Shown here piece by piece: positions 25,677-38,800 of a DNA stretch of 64,000 bases. The notes beneath the pieces were generated by a model. The model was not told the DNA's origin, made no database searches, and saw nothing but the letters and a program-made list of their open reading frames with translations. A program made the position numbers and the translations under genes. Position 1 is the stretch's first letter. The number at the start of each line of letters is the position of its first letter. Origin of the DNA: Pholis gunnellus (taxonomy: Eukaryota; Chordata; Actinopteri; Perciformes; Pholidae); NCBI GenBank assembly GCA_910591455.2, contig OU342815.1, forward strand, positions 18,121,806 through 18,185,805, written 5' to 3'.

Positions 25677-28600
25677 CAAACAAACTAATCCCTCCCCAAT
25701 TTATGTGAAATCTAGCAGGTTTTGAAGCCTGTAGCAGCATTTCCACCAGAGGAGCTAAACATGTCACAGCTCTGATAAGCACATTTACCTGCCTGACATT
25801 CACCTCTCTGGATTTCCATTCTCCCCCTGCACCTCTAAGTAGGCAGATTAGGTGGTCCGTTAAACCCGCAGGAAGGCACTTATTTAGAAATATATGAAAG
25901 GGCAAAGTGAGCCCAAGCTAATGACCGATGCAGTGTCACCGGCGCACTCGCTGCTCTTTCATCATTCTGTAGAGAGGGCCCCCGTCCTCTGAGTAACCCT
26001 CGTTATATCTGAGCTAATGTTGGGGATGAGGATGTTCATGTGATAAAGCACCATCACAGTCCTTCATTATACAGAAAGAGAAACAGACTCGGTGGAATTG
26101 TGCTCGACCTATAAGATGAATGCAATGGACAGAGAATAACTCCTATTTTAGTGACTGTGCCATATCCTGTTTTCTGCATGGGGAGGGGAGACCGGTTCAC
26201 TATTTGACCATTGGATGGCAGTCTTGGTATTCTGTTGAGCCAGTCTGCTGTTCTCTGTCATTAGTGCTCTCACTTTACTTTCCACCGCTAGACTTCAGTC
26301 AATAACTCTTGAAGATACCGAGCAAATGTTTAGAAGTATATTTACACACTGAGTTCCTACAGAATTATGAATATTTTATATGAAACAAATAACATTTATT
26401 ATACATCCGTGTGTGTTAAGCAAATCATTAACTGACATGAGAGTGACGAGAAACAAAAATTCACCGGAGAGACACCGGTTCAAAGAAACGTCAAAGATTA
26501 CCACATGGCCATTGTTGGCATTATGTCAGTCACTGTAGAACTGAGCACTGTATTGATGCCGTTATCGCTGTCCGAAGGAGAAAGCAAACCTATTTGGACT
26601 GCCATGAAACAACAGCCCATACTTCTTCTACCTCCACTGTGTGGCTGTAATGGCAAAACTATCAGCAGCTTCACACTGCAGCACAAATGACTGTCGGTGT
26701 CAGTGGGAGGAAGAAAGAAAGAGCCTATTTCAAAGATCACTTATTTTTCCCTGCCATTTTGCCTTTTAAGAAGAGTGAGGTGCTCCTTCGGCAAATCCTC
26801 CCTGCAGACGGGGATGTTCTTGTTTTCTTGTGTGTGTGTGTGTGTGTGTCAGCACCAGTGTAGGGATCTGCTGTACAAAAGATCCATTGTGCTTAACAGG
26901 CTAATGGAAGAGTCTGTCGACTCACCACTCCGTATAATCAAATGAAGCCCCTTTATACACGTTGAGCTTGTGTTAATTCTTTAATGAACAATTAGATAGA
27001 TCTGCTTTGTGTACATGTTCGTGTTACATGCGAGTGTGCCCCACTGGCTAGCTCACGGCCGCCGCTCTGCACCGCTCTCATATGGCGCGTACTACCCTCC
27101 GTTCTCCCTCAGGAAAAACTCTTTTAGCTATGTCAGCACGTTTGCCGTAGTTTGTACTGCTAAGCGCTGTTAGCACCGTTAGCTGCGAGCATCCATTAGC
27201 TGCGAGCCACCATGTTGAGAGCCGTTGAGAGGCAAAAGAAACGCACCCAATCCTGTATTGTGCGCCTTCATTCTTCATGGATGTTAAAATTAGACATTTT
27301 AGATATTATTAAAACCCAGAGATTTTTGTTATTGTCTTTAACAGTTGGGTTTTTGAATTTATGCTTTACATGCTTTCCTTGATTGTGTGACCATATTCCC
27401 TGATGGATGCTAGTAATTCCGGTCTGTATAAAAGCTTGTGAAACACTTAAAGAGGTGGTCCCAAACATAGGAGTCAGCCCCCCCCCCCCCCCCCCCCCTA
27501 AAGGGTCACAAAATTAATATATGGGGGTTGAAAGGTGATTAATACAGAAGAGAAAACAGACATTTTGCAGCATAAAAGTTGTGCTTTAATGCATTCTGTA
27601 AAAAGCAATGTAGACACTTCCTGTTAGTGGTGCTGAGTGATTTTTCAAATCTGGTCAAGCCTCATGAACACCAGGAAAAGGTCATGTTTAATCAATTACT
27701 GACTCATGAATTCAAATGCAAATAGTGTTCGGATATATTAGGATACAGTGGATGAAATGTCCCAAATAACCGAGTCCACTGAATGGTAGGAGACAGCTGG
27801 ACAGACTAGCGTAGCCGTGGAACTGTATGCCAAAATGAACCAGGCTATTTCATTTGATATTTGCTTGAAATTGTATGTTAGAGCAAACTGTTAATTAGAA
27901 TATATCATACATGAGCGCCTACAGTTGGAGGTGAAATCCCATCTCCAGCAGACCTTCACTTGGATAACGGCAACAATAATAAAAGGCAACATTGTTAGCG
28001 GTGCTACGGTTACTGCTGCTTGTGATTTACAAAAACAAACTGTGGCTCACTCAACCTGCTCGGTGATTGAGAAAGAGCTCTCCAAACCTGCCTCACAAAC
28101 TGAATGTGTCTATTTTTATGTTCCTTTATACTTCGTGATTAAAGCTATATGCAATTTTTAGGAAGTCTTCCATTTGCTACTCTAAAAGCTGTGTTGTGTG
28201 TCGGCTTCCTTTTGAACAATTTCCTGGATGTACACAGGATGTATTACATGTTGAATTTTCACTTTGGATGAACGGGAAAAAAAAACAATCTGCTGACTTT
28301 CACCATGAATCACATAATGCAAACCTTCCGGACTCCCAGTTATATATTGTCCAAGTATATTTGCATACATCAATATTTTACAATATCTGAAATGTACTTA
28401 GTAAACGAATGCCGCATACCTTGAAATCTATTTTTGCTATTTGCTATGAGGATTTCAAGGCCGACTTGCCATTGAAAGCAGTATACCAGTGGGAGTGCTA
28501 CCTATTTTTTAACAAACCACAAATCCCTTGCATTTAAATGAGTAGTTTTACAGCTTGTGTTTTTCATCTTGAGCTTCGGTTTTCTCACCATCTGCAGCCA

Positions 28601-31600
28601 CGCAGCTTCAAACAGGTTGCAGAATAAACAACATATTGTTTCATTGAACCCTGTTTTAATATTCTGTTACCAATTATTCTGATTATGTGGTGAAGCCAGA
28701 AAGGTATATACTTGCGTAAAGCATCTCTTTCAGTTGATTCTCTCCTTGCAGACTGATAGGTTTTTATCTCTAACGAGCATGCACATTTTAAAAGGTTGGG
28801 CAGTCTTCACTCAAAACAAAGCTGTCCTCCCGGCCACGTACAGTAAAGGGCTTCAAAAGATTGTGGAGGCCTTTTGAGCCAACCCTCATACAGTATTCCT
28901 ACCGAATGGCTGATGAGATGGCAGCTTCAAAAAACGTTCTTTAGCGTCGGACGCCAAAGCAGGAATATCTCTTTACATTGCAGGATAGGAAAGGAGGAAA
29001 CTGTCCATTTGCTGACGGTCTTCATCAGAGCCTGTATGTGCCATGAACCTTGTTTGTCTCTCATTTACAACCCATGCGATATTCATGGCAAAAATGTACG
29101 ATTTTCAACTAATTGTTTTTATCTCGACGTTGCCAAAATGACAGTGTTTCAGTATTTATCAGTATTTACACAAGACGCTGTTCATCGTTCTTATCAGTAT
29201 GTCTACAAATTATCCAATGGGGAAACAGGATGGAGGAGAGCCTTGTCGCACATGTAATTATGGTGGATCCAGAATACATTCTGTGAGACTGGATGTTTCA
29301 GTGTTGTGCCAGAACAGCTGTTTTTCATTATGTGTGATGAAGGAAATTGACAGTTTATGCAGCCATGTAAAGGCTAAAAAAAAAGCTATTGTTTCATTCT
29401 CAATTTTGTAATATTGCCCACTATCAAATGCTAAGGTGTCAAAGGACGGTTGCTTCTCAAACCGCTTTGGTTCAGTTGGAGCATTACAGTCTGTTGATTT
29501 TGATCTTTCTTTTTTATTTTTCAAAGAAATTTTCACTCTAAAATACCTGGCCTTTTCAAAAGAAGCAACTCATTTTAAATGTTGATTTTATGCTCAAGGA
29601 GGACGCTGCCTTTGCAGAAAACAAGGTCCTCTTGTGATGAGCCCACTTAAGAAAATGCTTCCGATTAGAGTTCTGTACAGGTTCACTAGTAGGTTCAAGT
29701 TATATTCAGTCTAATCAGGTTTGGTAGGGTCCTGTTGGGGGTCTTACAGTAGGTCTACCTACTCAAATGGATCTGAGTGGACCCACTATCGGCAGGAGAG
29801 ATAAGTGTGTTTTTAAGGAAACAAAGAGAGAGCGTGAACTTTGAACTGCATGAAAAAAAGACACGTATTACTCTTTTTGTCTCCGGATGCTCGTTAATTG
29901 ATGGTGTATCATGCTGCTGGCAGGGCTGGTGCCAGTCTGTTCAGCTCACCAGGTCTCATTATCGTCAGAACTATTTGGAACAAGTCTTGCTGTTGTCGGG
30001 ATTCTCACTTCCTACTTTTAGCGATGCTTTTCTGCCTGTTGGGTATAACTAGGTTTTCTATGTTTTGTTTTCGGTCAGTTGAAAACGTTGGATGAAGACA
30101 TCTGCTTCCGATACCAGAAAGTGAGGAGTAAAAGTTGACAAATGAGCTGCTGATTATGAGCAGACATGTTGTGCTGCAAATGCTCGATTTCAAAACCTTA
30201 TTATTTAGAATCAAAACATCAGCATACACACTTGATTGAATAAAGTAAAATGAACAAAAAAACAATCATATAAAAAGAGCACACTGTGTCTTAACAGTGT
30301 AAACATTTTTTTAAGCAAGGGAAGAAATCTGTGGTCAACCTGATTATCTCCACGGTGCGTAAAAACACAGACAAAGTGAGAGGTAGAAGGAGAAAAGGCC
30401 CAGCTTGAACACCTCCAACAACTTCACGCAATCTTAGTGCAACGCGTAGGGCTAAATCAGATTAGACTGATGATTCCTGGCAGTGTGGCAGCTCTCTTTA
30501 CAACGATAACGCATAACTCATGTCAAAGGTAGATGGGTAGGTTTGAAAGTATAGCGATTCATTAGAGGCTATTTATAAAGGGGAACAGCAGGATACAGAA
30601 GTACTGCTTACATTTATCTGCATGAGGTCTGCGGGCAATTATTGCATCACGTTGTGTGTGTGTGTGTGTGTGTGTGTGCGCCATGAAAGAAGAATGAATT
30701 CAGTTGGAGCAGATGTGGCTGTAGGGGTGTGTTGTTAAAAACCTCAACACAGCAGGCCTCCTCGTGCCGTGGGCGTAATCATGTTGCATTTCTCTGACAG
30801 ATATGATGAGATATGAGCAATGTGGCAAAATAGATGTTGTTCAAAGTCCCGTGCCAATATGAAAAAAAACGTGCAAGTCAAAGTTGGTAGTAGTAGAGCT
30901 GCTTTATGATTATTTAAATGTGTTTTTGTTACGTCTTAAACACCAGGTGTTCAAAGCAGTTTGCGCTGCTGTTTGGTATACATGCATTTTAAATTTTGTT
31001 TTTGTTGGTCCTTTGAGTTTGCTTTGCATCTCATCAATTCTGACATTTTGCCCTTTGACATATTGCAAACGGTCCGCTGTGTTCATCTGACGTGCCTCAC
31101 AGGAACAACACTACGCTGCAGGCTTCATATATATAGTTTGCAGCTATTTAATTATCTTGAGGAAACACGGTTATTCATATCATCCATTTTTCATGTGCTT
31201 CATCAAATGTGTGAACGGACGACGGTGTTCTCATTCCATTCGCTGTGTTTGTTTGGGAGGTGCTGACCCGACCAGCCGCTCTGGGATTAGCTGAAGTTTG
31301 GTTTCACAGCAGCACATTCGATCACCATGCTAATCAGAAGGCTTTCTGTTTTCCCAATTGCTCTGCTGCTGGATGGCCTTTTGCACACCTACATAGCCAT
31401 CTCCCTCAGGTATTAGGGGGGAACTGAACGAAGCATAACATTTACATACCATGTCCACCGAGGCTGGAAAATTAGGTGGCGATTATGTAACTATGGGCTA
31501 TGTATAAGTAAGATATCAAACAGTTATTCAGATAAGATATTGCACCTTCACAGGTAAAGTAGGCCTACTATCCATTCAGGTCTCATAGGACTTTGATCAA

Positions 31601-31680
31601 AGAATAGGCAACCTTCTGCTCCAGTCTGTATTGTAATGTCCGAAGTGATTTATCTTTTCTGTTGTAAACTGCTTTGGCTA
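24400..31680. other. Start of gene desert downstream of ralb
   Basis: No exon of a recognisable protein on either strand. It contains microsatellites (AT at about 25642-25668, GT at 26830-26849, GT at 30653-30678) and a decayed hAT-like fragment at 27450-27560. Open frames up to about 127 codons (for example 28874-29257) show no domain. Confidence 0.55.
27450..27560. mobile_element. hAT-like repeat fragment with a 21-C homopolymer
   Basis: AGAGGTGGTCCCAAACATAG, a C-run at 27478-27498, then AAAGGGTCACAAAATTAAT and GGTTGAAAGGTGATTAATAC. This order matches the widespread fish repeat whose end reads 'GTGGTTCCCAACCT-GGGGTC', where the GGGCCCCTCC segment has here expanded into a C-run. Only one end is visible. 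Confidence 0.5.
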
Positions 31681-31689
31681 CAGTTACAA

Positions 31690-32135
31690 AGGTAGACATG
31701 TCATTAAGTTTGTGGATGATTCAGATATTGTGTGTCCCTGCTCAGTAGTGAAGCAATTGACGATGGTCCAGTGGTGGATGAATTTGAAAAACAACAACAG
31801 GGGCCCCATATATCGTTAGAGTTTGTAGTCAAATTGCAGGCACAAATCTAAATGACCTCTTTCCAAGTTTTTAACGTCGGTCACAAAGAAGGCCCAGACA
31901 ATCCTTGTTGATCTTAGTCACCTTTTTGTTCAGCGAGTTAAGGTTGCTCCCATCTGGGTGCAGAACTAATCTGCCAAGATGCAGAAGCAATAGATTTAAG
32001 AGTCCATTGGTCTGTCAATAACATTAGGTAATTTGTGTGAATTATTTGAGTGCTGATTGGTAATTGTATTACTGCTGACTGTGCAAGAAATTGTCTCACA
32101 CGGATTAAAAAAAGATGACCTTACCTTACCTTAAA
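31690..32135 (+). mobile_element. Degraded non-LTR retrotransposon (LINE) 3' fragment
   Basis: One frame with stops reads KFVDDSDIV at about 31710, a decayed version of the reverse-transcriptase active-site FADD box. It is followed by MVQWWMNLK and then a tail like the LPSGRRFR-PRCRTNR C-terminus common to fish LINEs (here APIWVQN-SAKMQKQ). The fragment ends in ATTAAAAAAAGATGACCTTACCTTACCTT, the AATAAA-like tail with short tandem repeats at which such elements terminate. It is 5'-truncated and inactive; the clade (Rex1/L2-like) is a guess. Confidence 0.65.
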
Positions 32136-32699
32136 TGTGTGTGTGCCACCTCTCTAGTATTTGGCTAAATATTCGATATGCAGGCTAATACTCAAAACCT
32201 TCAAATGACTAAACATCTTTTTGCTGCTGACAGAAATGGTCGGGGGAAGCTGGATCTAGAAATCACACATATTCTATCACAAACAAACGCTCTTTGGTTG
32301 GTGTCTGACAATCTAATAACTGCGACAGATGGATGTCTGATAAGGAAAGTGTGAAGAAACAGACTCATTGTCACTTTAAGGCAGGGCAAGAGAAGTGACA
32401 CAATGTTTTCATTACAGAAAATAAAGGAAATGACAAAATACACAGCACAAAGGCGGTTCTTTATTCATCATTTTCTCTGGTGTTTTCTTAACCAGGATCG
32501 TTATTGGATGCAGAAGGAGGGATTGAGGCTAAGCTCCACATATCTGCCGTGCAATATTTCTAAAGGTAGAATAATGGTAAAGATATCAAGAGTGTAGATC
32601 CAGATCCTGGCACAATGGTGAGAATATTTGAATACTTAGAATGAATAGCCATGATCTGAATTTATACACTTCACACTCACCAGAGGTGTGTGTTTTCAC

Positions 32700-32960
32700 C
32701 ATTTTGTTTTCTTATCGAATTGGACAGATCCAATATCAACGTTCAGTACCAGGGCAGAAAGTAGTGTACACTGCAGAAAGTAAGGGTGTGGAGGTCAAGA
32801 TAGTGGAAAGGCGTGTTGCACGGCCGGCTGTCATGCCGGGGACCAGAGTTTGCGCCCCATCACAGACCTGAATCTGAGTTTTTATTAACCGTTAACGATG
32901 ACTTTTCCTTGATCTTAACCAAGTGTTGCCTTCACCACAATCCAATTTATTTCCCACAGG
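32700..32960. repeat. Probable dispersed teleost repeat fragment
   Basis: The segment with GGCTGTCATGCCGGGGACC, TGCGCCCCATCACAGACCTG and TTGATCTTAACCAAGTGTTG resembles a high-copy fish repeat containing 'CTTAACCAAGTG'. Boundaries and family are undetermined. Confidence 0.4.
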
Positions 32961-33061
32961 ATGAAGAAAGAAATGTGGCCGGAGGGGGAGGAAGAAAAAC
33001 ACACTCAAAATAAATACTACCACTTACCGGGTACGTTTTAACTTTTTGACTTGTTGGACTC

Positions 33062-33590
33062 CAGTGGTGGAAGAAGTATTCAGATCATTTTCCTAAAAGC
33101 ACCAATACAAAAAAAAAGCCATTGACTGGAATGTTATCAAATATATTACATAACTAGTGACATAAAACATAACTATTTTATTGTTGTATCAAGTGGTTCC
33201 CTACTTTTTGGGCCTTTTCTAAATAATTGTATCTCTTTGTTCCAAAAACAGGTAAAAGATAAAATATATACAATTATAGAAGTTTGGAGGAGAAAAGTCG
33301 ATTTGGTAAAACTGTTCCAGCCTCAACCAGACATGACGTTCTTGTATAAGGTCACAAGCCAATTATTTTGGTGAACACAGGTTTATTTTAAACAATGTAA
33401 TGAAGTTCATCATGTGGTTACTGACGTAAAATATGAATCTTAAAAGTAACTAATAGCTACTCTATGACTATGAAATGAATGTAGTGGAGTAATAACTACA
33501 ATATTCCCCTTTGAATTGTAGTGGAATAGAGGTATAAAGTACCAGAAAAGGGAAAAACTAAATTCAAAGTAAAGTAAGTTAGAGTACCTG
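33062..33590. mobile_element. Decayed hAT MITE (CAGTGGTGGAAG type)
   Basis: The left end CAGTGGTGGAAGAAGTATTC (33062) is a very common fish hAT terminus. The distal part (about 33430-33590) has the matching body AGTAACTAATAGCTACT, ATGTAGTGGAGTAATAAC and TAGTGGAATAGAGGTATAAA. The right inverted repeat has been lost after about 33590. The middle (about 33190-33420), beginning AAGTGGTTCCCTACTTTTTG, does not match the rest and may be a nested second insertion. Confidence 0.65.
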
Positions 33591-34659
33591 ATTTAATGAA
33601 CTGCTAAGTGCTGAAGACAAGACGTGACCTCAAAGTGACTTCACACACAAAATGTGCTGTATAGAAATGAACTGGTGTTAAAGATACAAACATACTGTAT
33701 GTAGGTGGTAGTCTCAATGAGTTTCCTCCTCGTCTTGACCTCGACTTAATCCTTTTTACTGTTCCCAAGTTAACGTTATTTCCAACCGCCTCATGCAGTA
33801 TATTATCACATGTTTTATGCTATTCCGTTAAACACCTTTTCTGATATATGACAAACACGTAAAATGTATTGTTGATATTGTTATTATTACCGCTCACCAA
33901 TATAATGTGCATACCTTTGCAGTGTCACGGCACATTTATACTGGACGGAAACAGACCCTGAAATGATCACAAATCACTTCACATTCCCAGATTCCATAGT
34001 CCCAGCAGGTGAGCGGGGCTTCGGAGCAGCCGGTGGAGTGTCTGCTGGGTTGTTTTTGACAGGCACCTATTGCAGCGTCTGGGTTTTCCTGAATAACACT
34101 TAACAATGGGTCCCCCGAGCGGCTGCGGCATTTTAGAGCTCATTTTCTGGTTGAGTGCAGGTATGGACAAAGGTAAATCAGCAAGTCGTGATGAGGCCAG
34201 ACCTTGTCAAAGTCTTCGTGGAAAAGAGGGCAGTGCATGGAAGATGGTCAGAATCAGAGCGGCTCTTTGTCAGAAACACCATTAGCCACCAGCTGTTACA
34301 CCGCTGCCACGTAATCTGTACCCTTTGCACGTGGAATAACCGTGTTTATCCTATCTCTTTGTTCACAAAAGCTTGCCTAATTAAAAAAAAGACAGTGGAA
34401 TGAGAGGAAAAATGTGTCATCTTGACTACCTTGTGGCCACATCCCCACTCTGGTCTTTCATTAATCAGTCAGAGTTTTTTTTGCAGCAGCTTTGTGGCTA
34501 ACCACAAATGTCTTTATAATCAAGTTAATTTCAAGTCCGAGAGATACACCAACACATATTTGATGTTCTGATGTCTGCTTTAATTGACATGCTTTTGAAG
34601 TGCTTTTACTTTTAAACTGGAGGTTAAGAAAATGATCAGACCGTGTGCATGAATATGTT

Positions 34660-34805
34660 ACCATTTTGAGAAATGGGCTTATTTGCTGTCTTGAGTTCGA
34701 TGAGGAGATTGATACCACTCTATTTGTATGTTATGTTCAGAGCTACAATACAGACAGAAGCGATTGTCAAGTTTAGCGTAAAGACTGGAGGCAGGGTGAA
34801 AAGTA
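34660..34805 (+). mobile_element. Dispersed repeat, copy A (GATACCACTCT family)
   Basis: CATTTTGAGAAATGGGCTTA, GAGATTGATACCACTCT and TAGCGTAAAGACTGGA appear in the same order as in 45568-45731, so two diverged copies of one element lie in the window. The pattern resembles a high-copy SINE-like repeat of percomorph fish ('GATACCACTCTCATGTCTG ... AAAGACTGGAAAC'). Confidence 0.6.
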
Positions 34806-35691
34806 ACAATCTGCACACAAACAAGAAAAAAAACTAAAACACAAGTTATGTTAACATGGAGTTGATAAGTAAGCTTGAGGGATGCTATTGGTATTTTTTT
34901 TTACTTTGGACATAGTTAGGCTAACTATTTCCCCACTGTATGAACCTTCATAAGTAACCTCTGCAGTACTGTAGGAGAGGACACGTCAGTAAATTGGAAT
35001 GGTTGTTTGTTTGTTTGGGCGATCCCCCAATTGGAAAAGTTTGGCATTTTATTTTTATTTTCTCCAATACTATATATATATATTATTCAGCTATAGCCTA
35101 TTTATTACTGCAGCAAAGATTATTTTTTGTACCAACGAGTACTACTAAAAGTTACTTTATACTGCTAGCATTACTGCCACAGTTGCTATACCAGCTAAGT
35201 GTACATGTAGAGAGCTTCAAACATAAACATGATTCCCTTCATTAGTTGTTGCTGAGCTTTAAAAATAGAATCAAATAGAATCAATTAAAATAGGACTTCT
35301 ATGAAGAAAGTCTGCAGTATGCAGGTGGAATAGAGGAGTCATCTCCAAGGACCAAAGCAGAAAATAAGGGACTCCTTATGTTGTTAGTGCCTTTGCTTGG
35401 CAGCACACATCTCTCCCAAAGCACTGAACATAAGGGGGATAAGAGGTAGAATGTCTTTAGCTGTGGAAGAGTTTTCTTTTTTGGTTGTGTCATGATGGAT
35501 AGGCTAGTGCAGACTGAGTGCCGTGGTGTGTGTCTCTGGGAGTGCTGTGTTGTGACCAGTGGGGTCGCTCATCGATTCCCAGCCATCTCTACGAAACCAC
35601 TAATAAGACACTTGGCATTTTCCCTAGTGCTATATTACTCCCTTTGTGAGCTTCCTCTACCTCTATTAGTTATTGGAGAGGCTGGAAAAGT

Positions 35692-35757
35692 GTGTGTGTG
35701 CACGTTTCTGTGTCTGTCTAAGTTTAGTTGTGTGTGTGCGTGTGTGTGTGTGTGTCT
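35692..35757. repeat. Imperfect GT-rich microsatellite
   Basis: Interrupted GT/CT repeats, continuing in weaker form to about 35890. The overlapping Val/Cys-rich open frames are artefacts of the repeat. Confidence 0.85.
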
Positions 35758-35899
35758 GTCCGTATGTCTCTGTATTACTGCATCCGTATGCGACTGTGTG
35801 TGATAGCATTAAGTCTGTTATGTTTACCAAGAAGTGCGTGCACATGTACACAGCTTTGTGTACGTGTCTGTATGTACATATGCGCATATGTCAGGAAAA

Positions 35900-38800
35900 G
35901 ATGGATGGCATCATGTGAGGCTGGATTTGTGTTCCACTGCTGGTCACGATGCAGAATTACTGATGTGGACAGAGACGTCCATTGTGAGGAGAGGGCTCAG
36001 ATGCAAATGTCACCTTGGAAGCCGTTCTAGGCTTGGTGAGGTTTGATTCCCTCGGTGAGACCCAGAATGTCATCTGACTTGGAGGGGGAATCATCAGCGA
36101 GTATCGTCTGATATCTAAGGAGGAGGATTAGATGCAATGTTGGTGGTGAGATCAGCTCAGACAGATGGAGTATTTATTCAAGCGAGAAGTTTGAGGAACC
36201 AAGTCAAATTGACATGGAGGCTTACTGCACTGAGTATTCATTCTTAACTTCACTGCCAACTGTTAAGAAACTGCTGCAAGCTTGAAATTCTGGGAAATCA
36301 AAGACATGAATAAATTAGGTATCATGTGTTTAATATAGTCTGCAGTGTTGCTAATTTGCACTCAGCGATATTCACACTGTGATATTTGTCATGCAGCCCA
36401 CTTAGCATATTAATAGTTTGTCCAGTATGCCTTGCTCCATTTGGTTTCAAACTCCTAAGTGTTTTAGCAGGATTGTCAGAGAAGCTAAATGCTGCAATTA
36501 TCGGTGTTATCACCAAATCACAAAAGTGCAAGTACAACTGAACGTCAACGAGTTTAATAGCCAGAAAATTGGTTCGAATGCTTCAGGTTTCTTTCACTCA
36601 ACTCCATAACAATACAACTGTATTTACAAAGTACGGACCCGACCAGAGAGTGCCACTGACATGAGCATGAAAAAGATATACAATAACCCAGGCAAAGTGT
36701 CTCAAGGCCAGCGACCTCCATGGTAATAAATTTGTCTGAGGAAAAAACGATGACAAATAAAGGCCTTTAAATGTTCCTATTTTCTGCACAACATGTCAGA
36801 AAGAATTGATGTCTCACTATGCGGTGCCACAAATTACCCCCTGAGAGAAAAACAGCTCACTGCAGACAGCCGAGTGTGGGGGATCCACTCCCTCCGGAGA
36901 AGTCATAGTCAGACTGATAGGCTTGTGTGGAAGTCAGTGAACCTGACTGCACCTTACACCCACAAGGCTCGGCTCCTTCCTTACTGGTGCAATGCAGACA
37001 CCTTAAGGGAATATTCCTCCCCAGTTATCTTCGACGTTTTTAAAACTTCGTTTTAGAGGTCTTGCTGCCAACTCGATTACAGATGGCTTTTACACTTCAG
37101 CAACATGCCTCCTTGGTGCCCACGCTTATATACAGTACATCTGGAGGCAATGTATTCTATTATCATGTTTAGGTTTTTGTACATTTGGTATGTAGAGTCA
37201 AAAGATAGATTGTAGCAGATGTTGAACCAAAGCTCGATGCCCCCAAGCTAAGTGCCTGTGAGTGTCTCGCTGTCCACAAATCCCCCCCCCCCTGTTCCCC
37301 ATGTGTGTCCTGCAGATTGGTTTAGTGCTGCTCCATCCTCCAGACTGGGCTTCATTAACTGATAGCAGCAGAGATGGAGATATCATGGAGACATGAGTGT
37401 GAAAAAGAGAGCAGCCAGATAGAAACGAGTTTGTCTCCAGGGATACACCGCATTGCACAACCTTACCTTGTACATCATAGATGTGGCACCTATTCTCTTC
37501 CTCCCATGCTGAATAAAACCATAATGATCATTAAAGGACAACATTTCAGATTAATTTAACTGCAAAACGGGTTAATGGGGTTACTGATCAATACCGGTGA
37601 CTCAATTAGGTTGCCCAGTGTTGAATTTCTGGATTTTCGACTCACTCGCTCACCTTCTTGCTCGTAATTTATTCCTGCAGAACTCGCACAACCATTTTCA
37701 AAGCAGCATTACTATTCAAACATTTGCCACTGTGACTTATAGGTGCCCTTTTCCCCCCTCACTTGTGTTGAGTTCCTGCTCAAGTATCTACAAATCTTCT
37801 CTTTCCTTGGGTCATGTATAGGCCACTGAAAGCTGTGCTAGATAACTACTGTTGGCATTTCAGTTGCATGATTGCCAGGGGATTTTTGAATGACTGTGTT
37901 TTGACCCCGTTAAGCCTGTTCTTTATCTAAAGAGCATCTAGCTGCACAATGTTTGACATTACAGGTCAAGATGCCTTCTTATACGTGCGGTTATTTCATT
38001 TACCACGACCCGGCTCGGCGTCACAAAGGTCATTGCGCAACAGCCATGTCAGTGAGAAAAGCATGGATTCAGGAGTTCCTTAAGGATCTCAGAATCTAGA
38101 CATTGTCCACTCATTCTTGAACCGCTGTGAGGAGGTTCCCCTTTGAATTTAGATGTTTGTGGCAAAACAATGTATAATATAGTTGTTTTTACACGTGTCT
38201 CTCCATTATCCATTCTTTGCTCAAAGCATATAATCTCCTCTCTCTCCAGTCAAACACTCTGTCCATTAGTTGGGTATTTGTGTGATTTATCAGGTAATTG
38301 GTGTGACTCAATTAGCCTCCTGGGACCATTACAGAGGATTACAGACCATTACCTTTACCAGCTATAAGATTTGGCGTCATTCAGCATTTACATCTAGTAT
38401 TCCTACCATGGCCAGCCTGTTTTAAAACAGTAACGAGTAAGTGCTTTTATGGAGGAGATATTTCCAATTTATGAAGTTGCTCTTTATTGATTGTTGCAGC
38501 CTGCAGTATTCCAGGAGAGTAGCTTTTTGCAGGAGGCATATATCCAGCTGAGAGAGGACCCAAAACCTTGCTTGCTGTGTGGAGAGTTCAGTTTAAATTA
38601 GAGAAGTATAATGTTGCTTTTCATGAGGCCTGGAGCGGCTGCTCTGTTCCTCTTCCTTCTGCATACTTAAGAATCCAACACTTCTGTTGAAGGAGAAAAA
38701 CATGCACAAAAAAGAACAATTTAGAGATTCTTAAATTCCCAACGGTAAAATCTCAATGGCAACATTTTATCTTAAGTGAAAAGGTTAATTGCAACATGTC

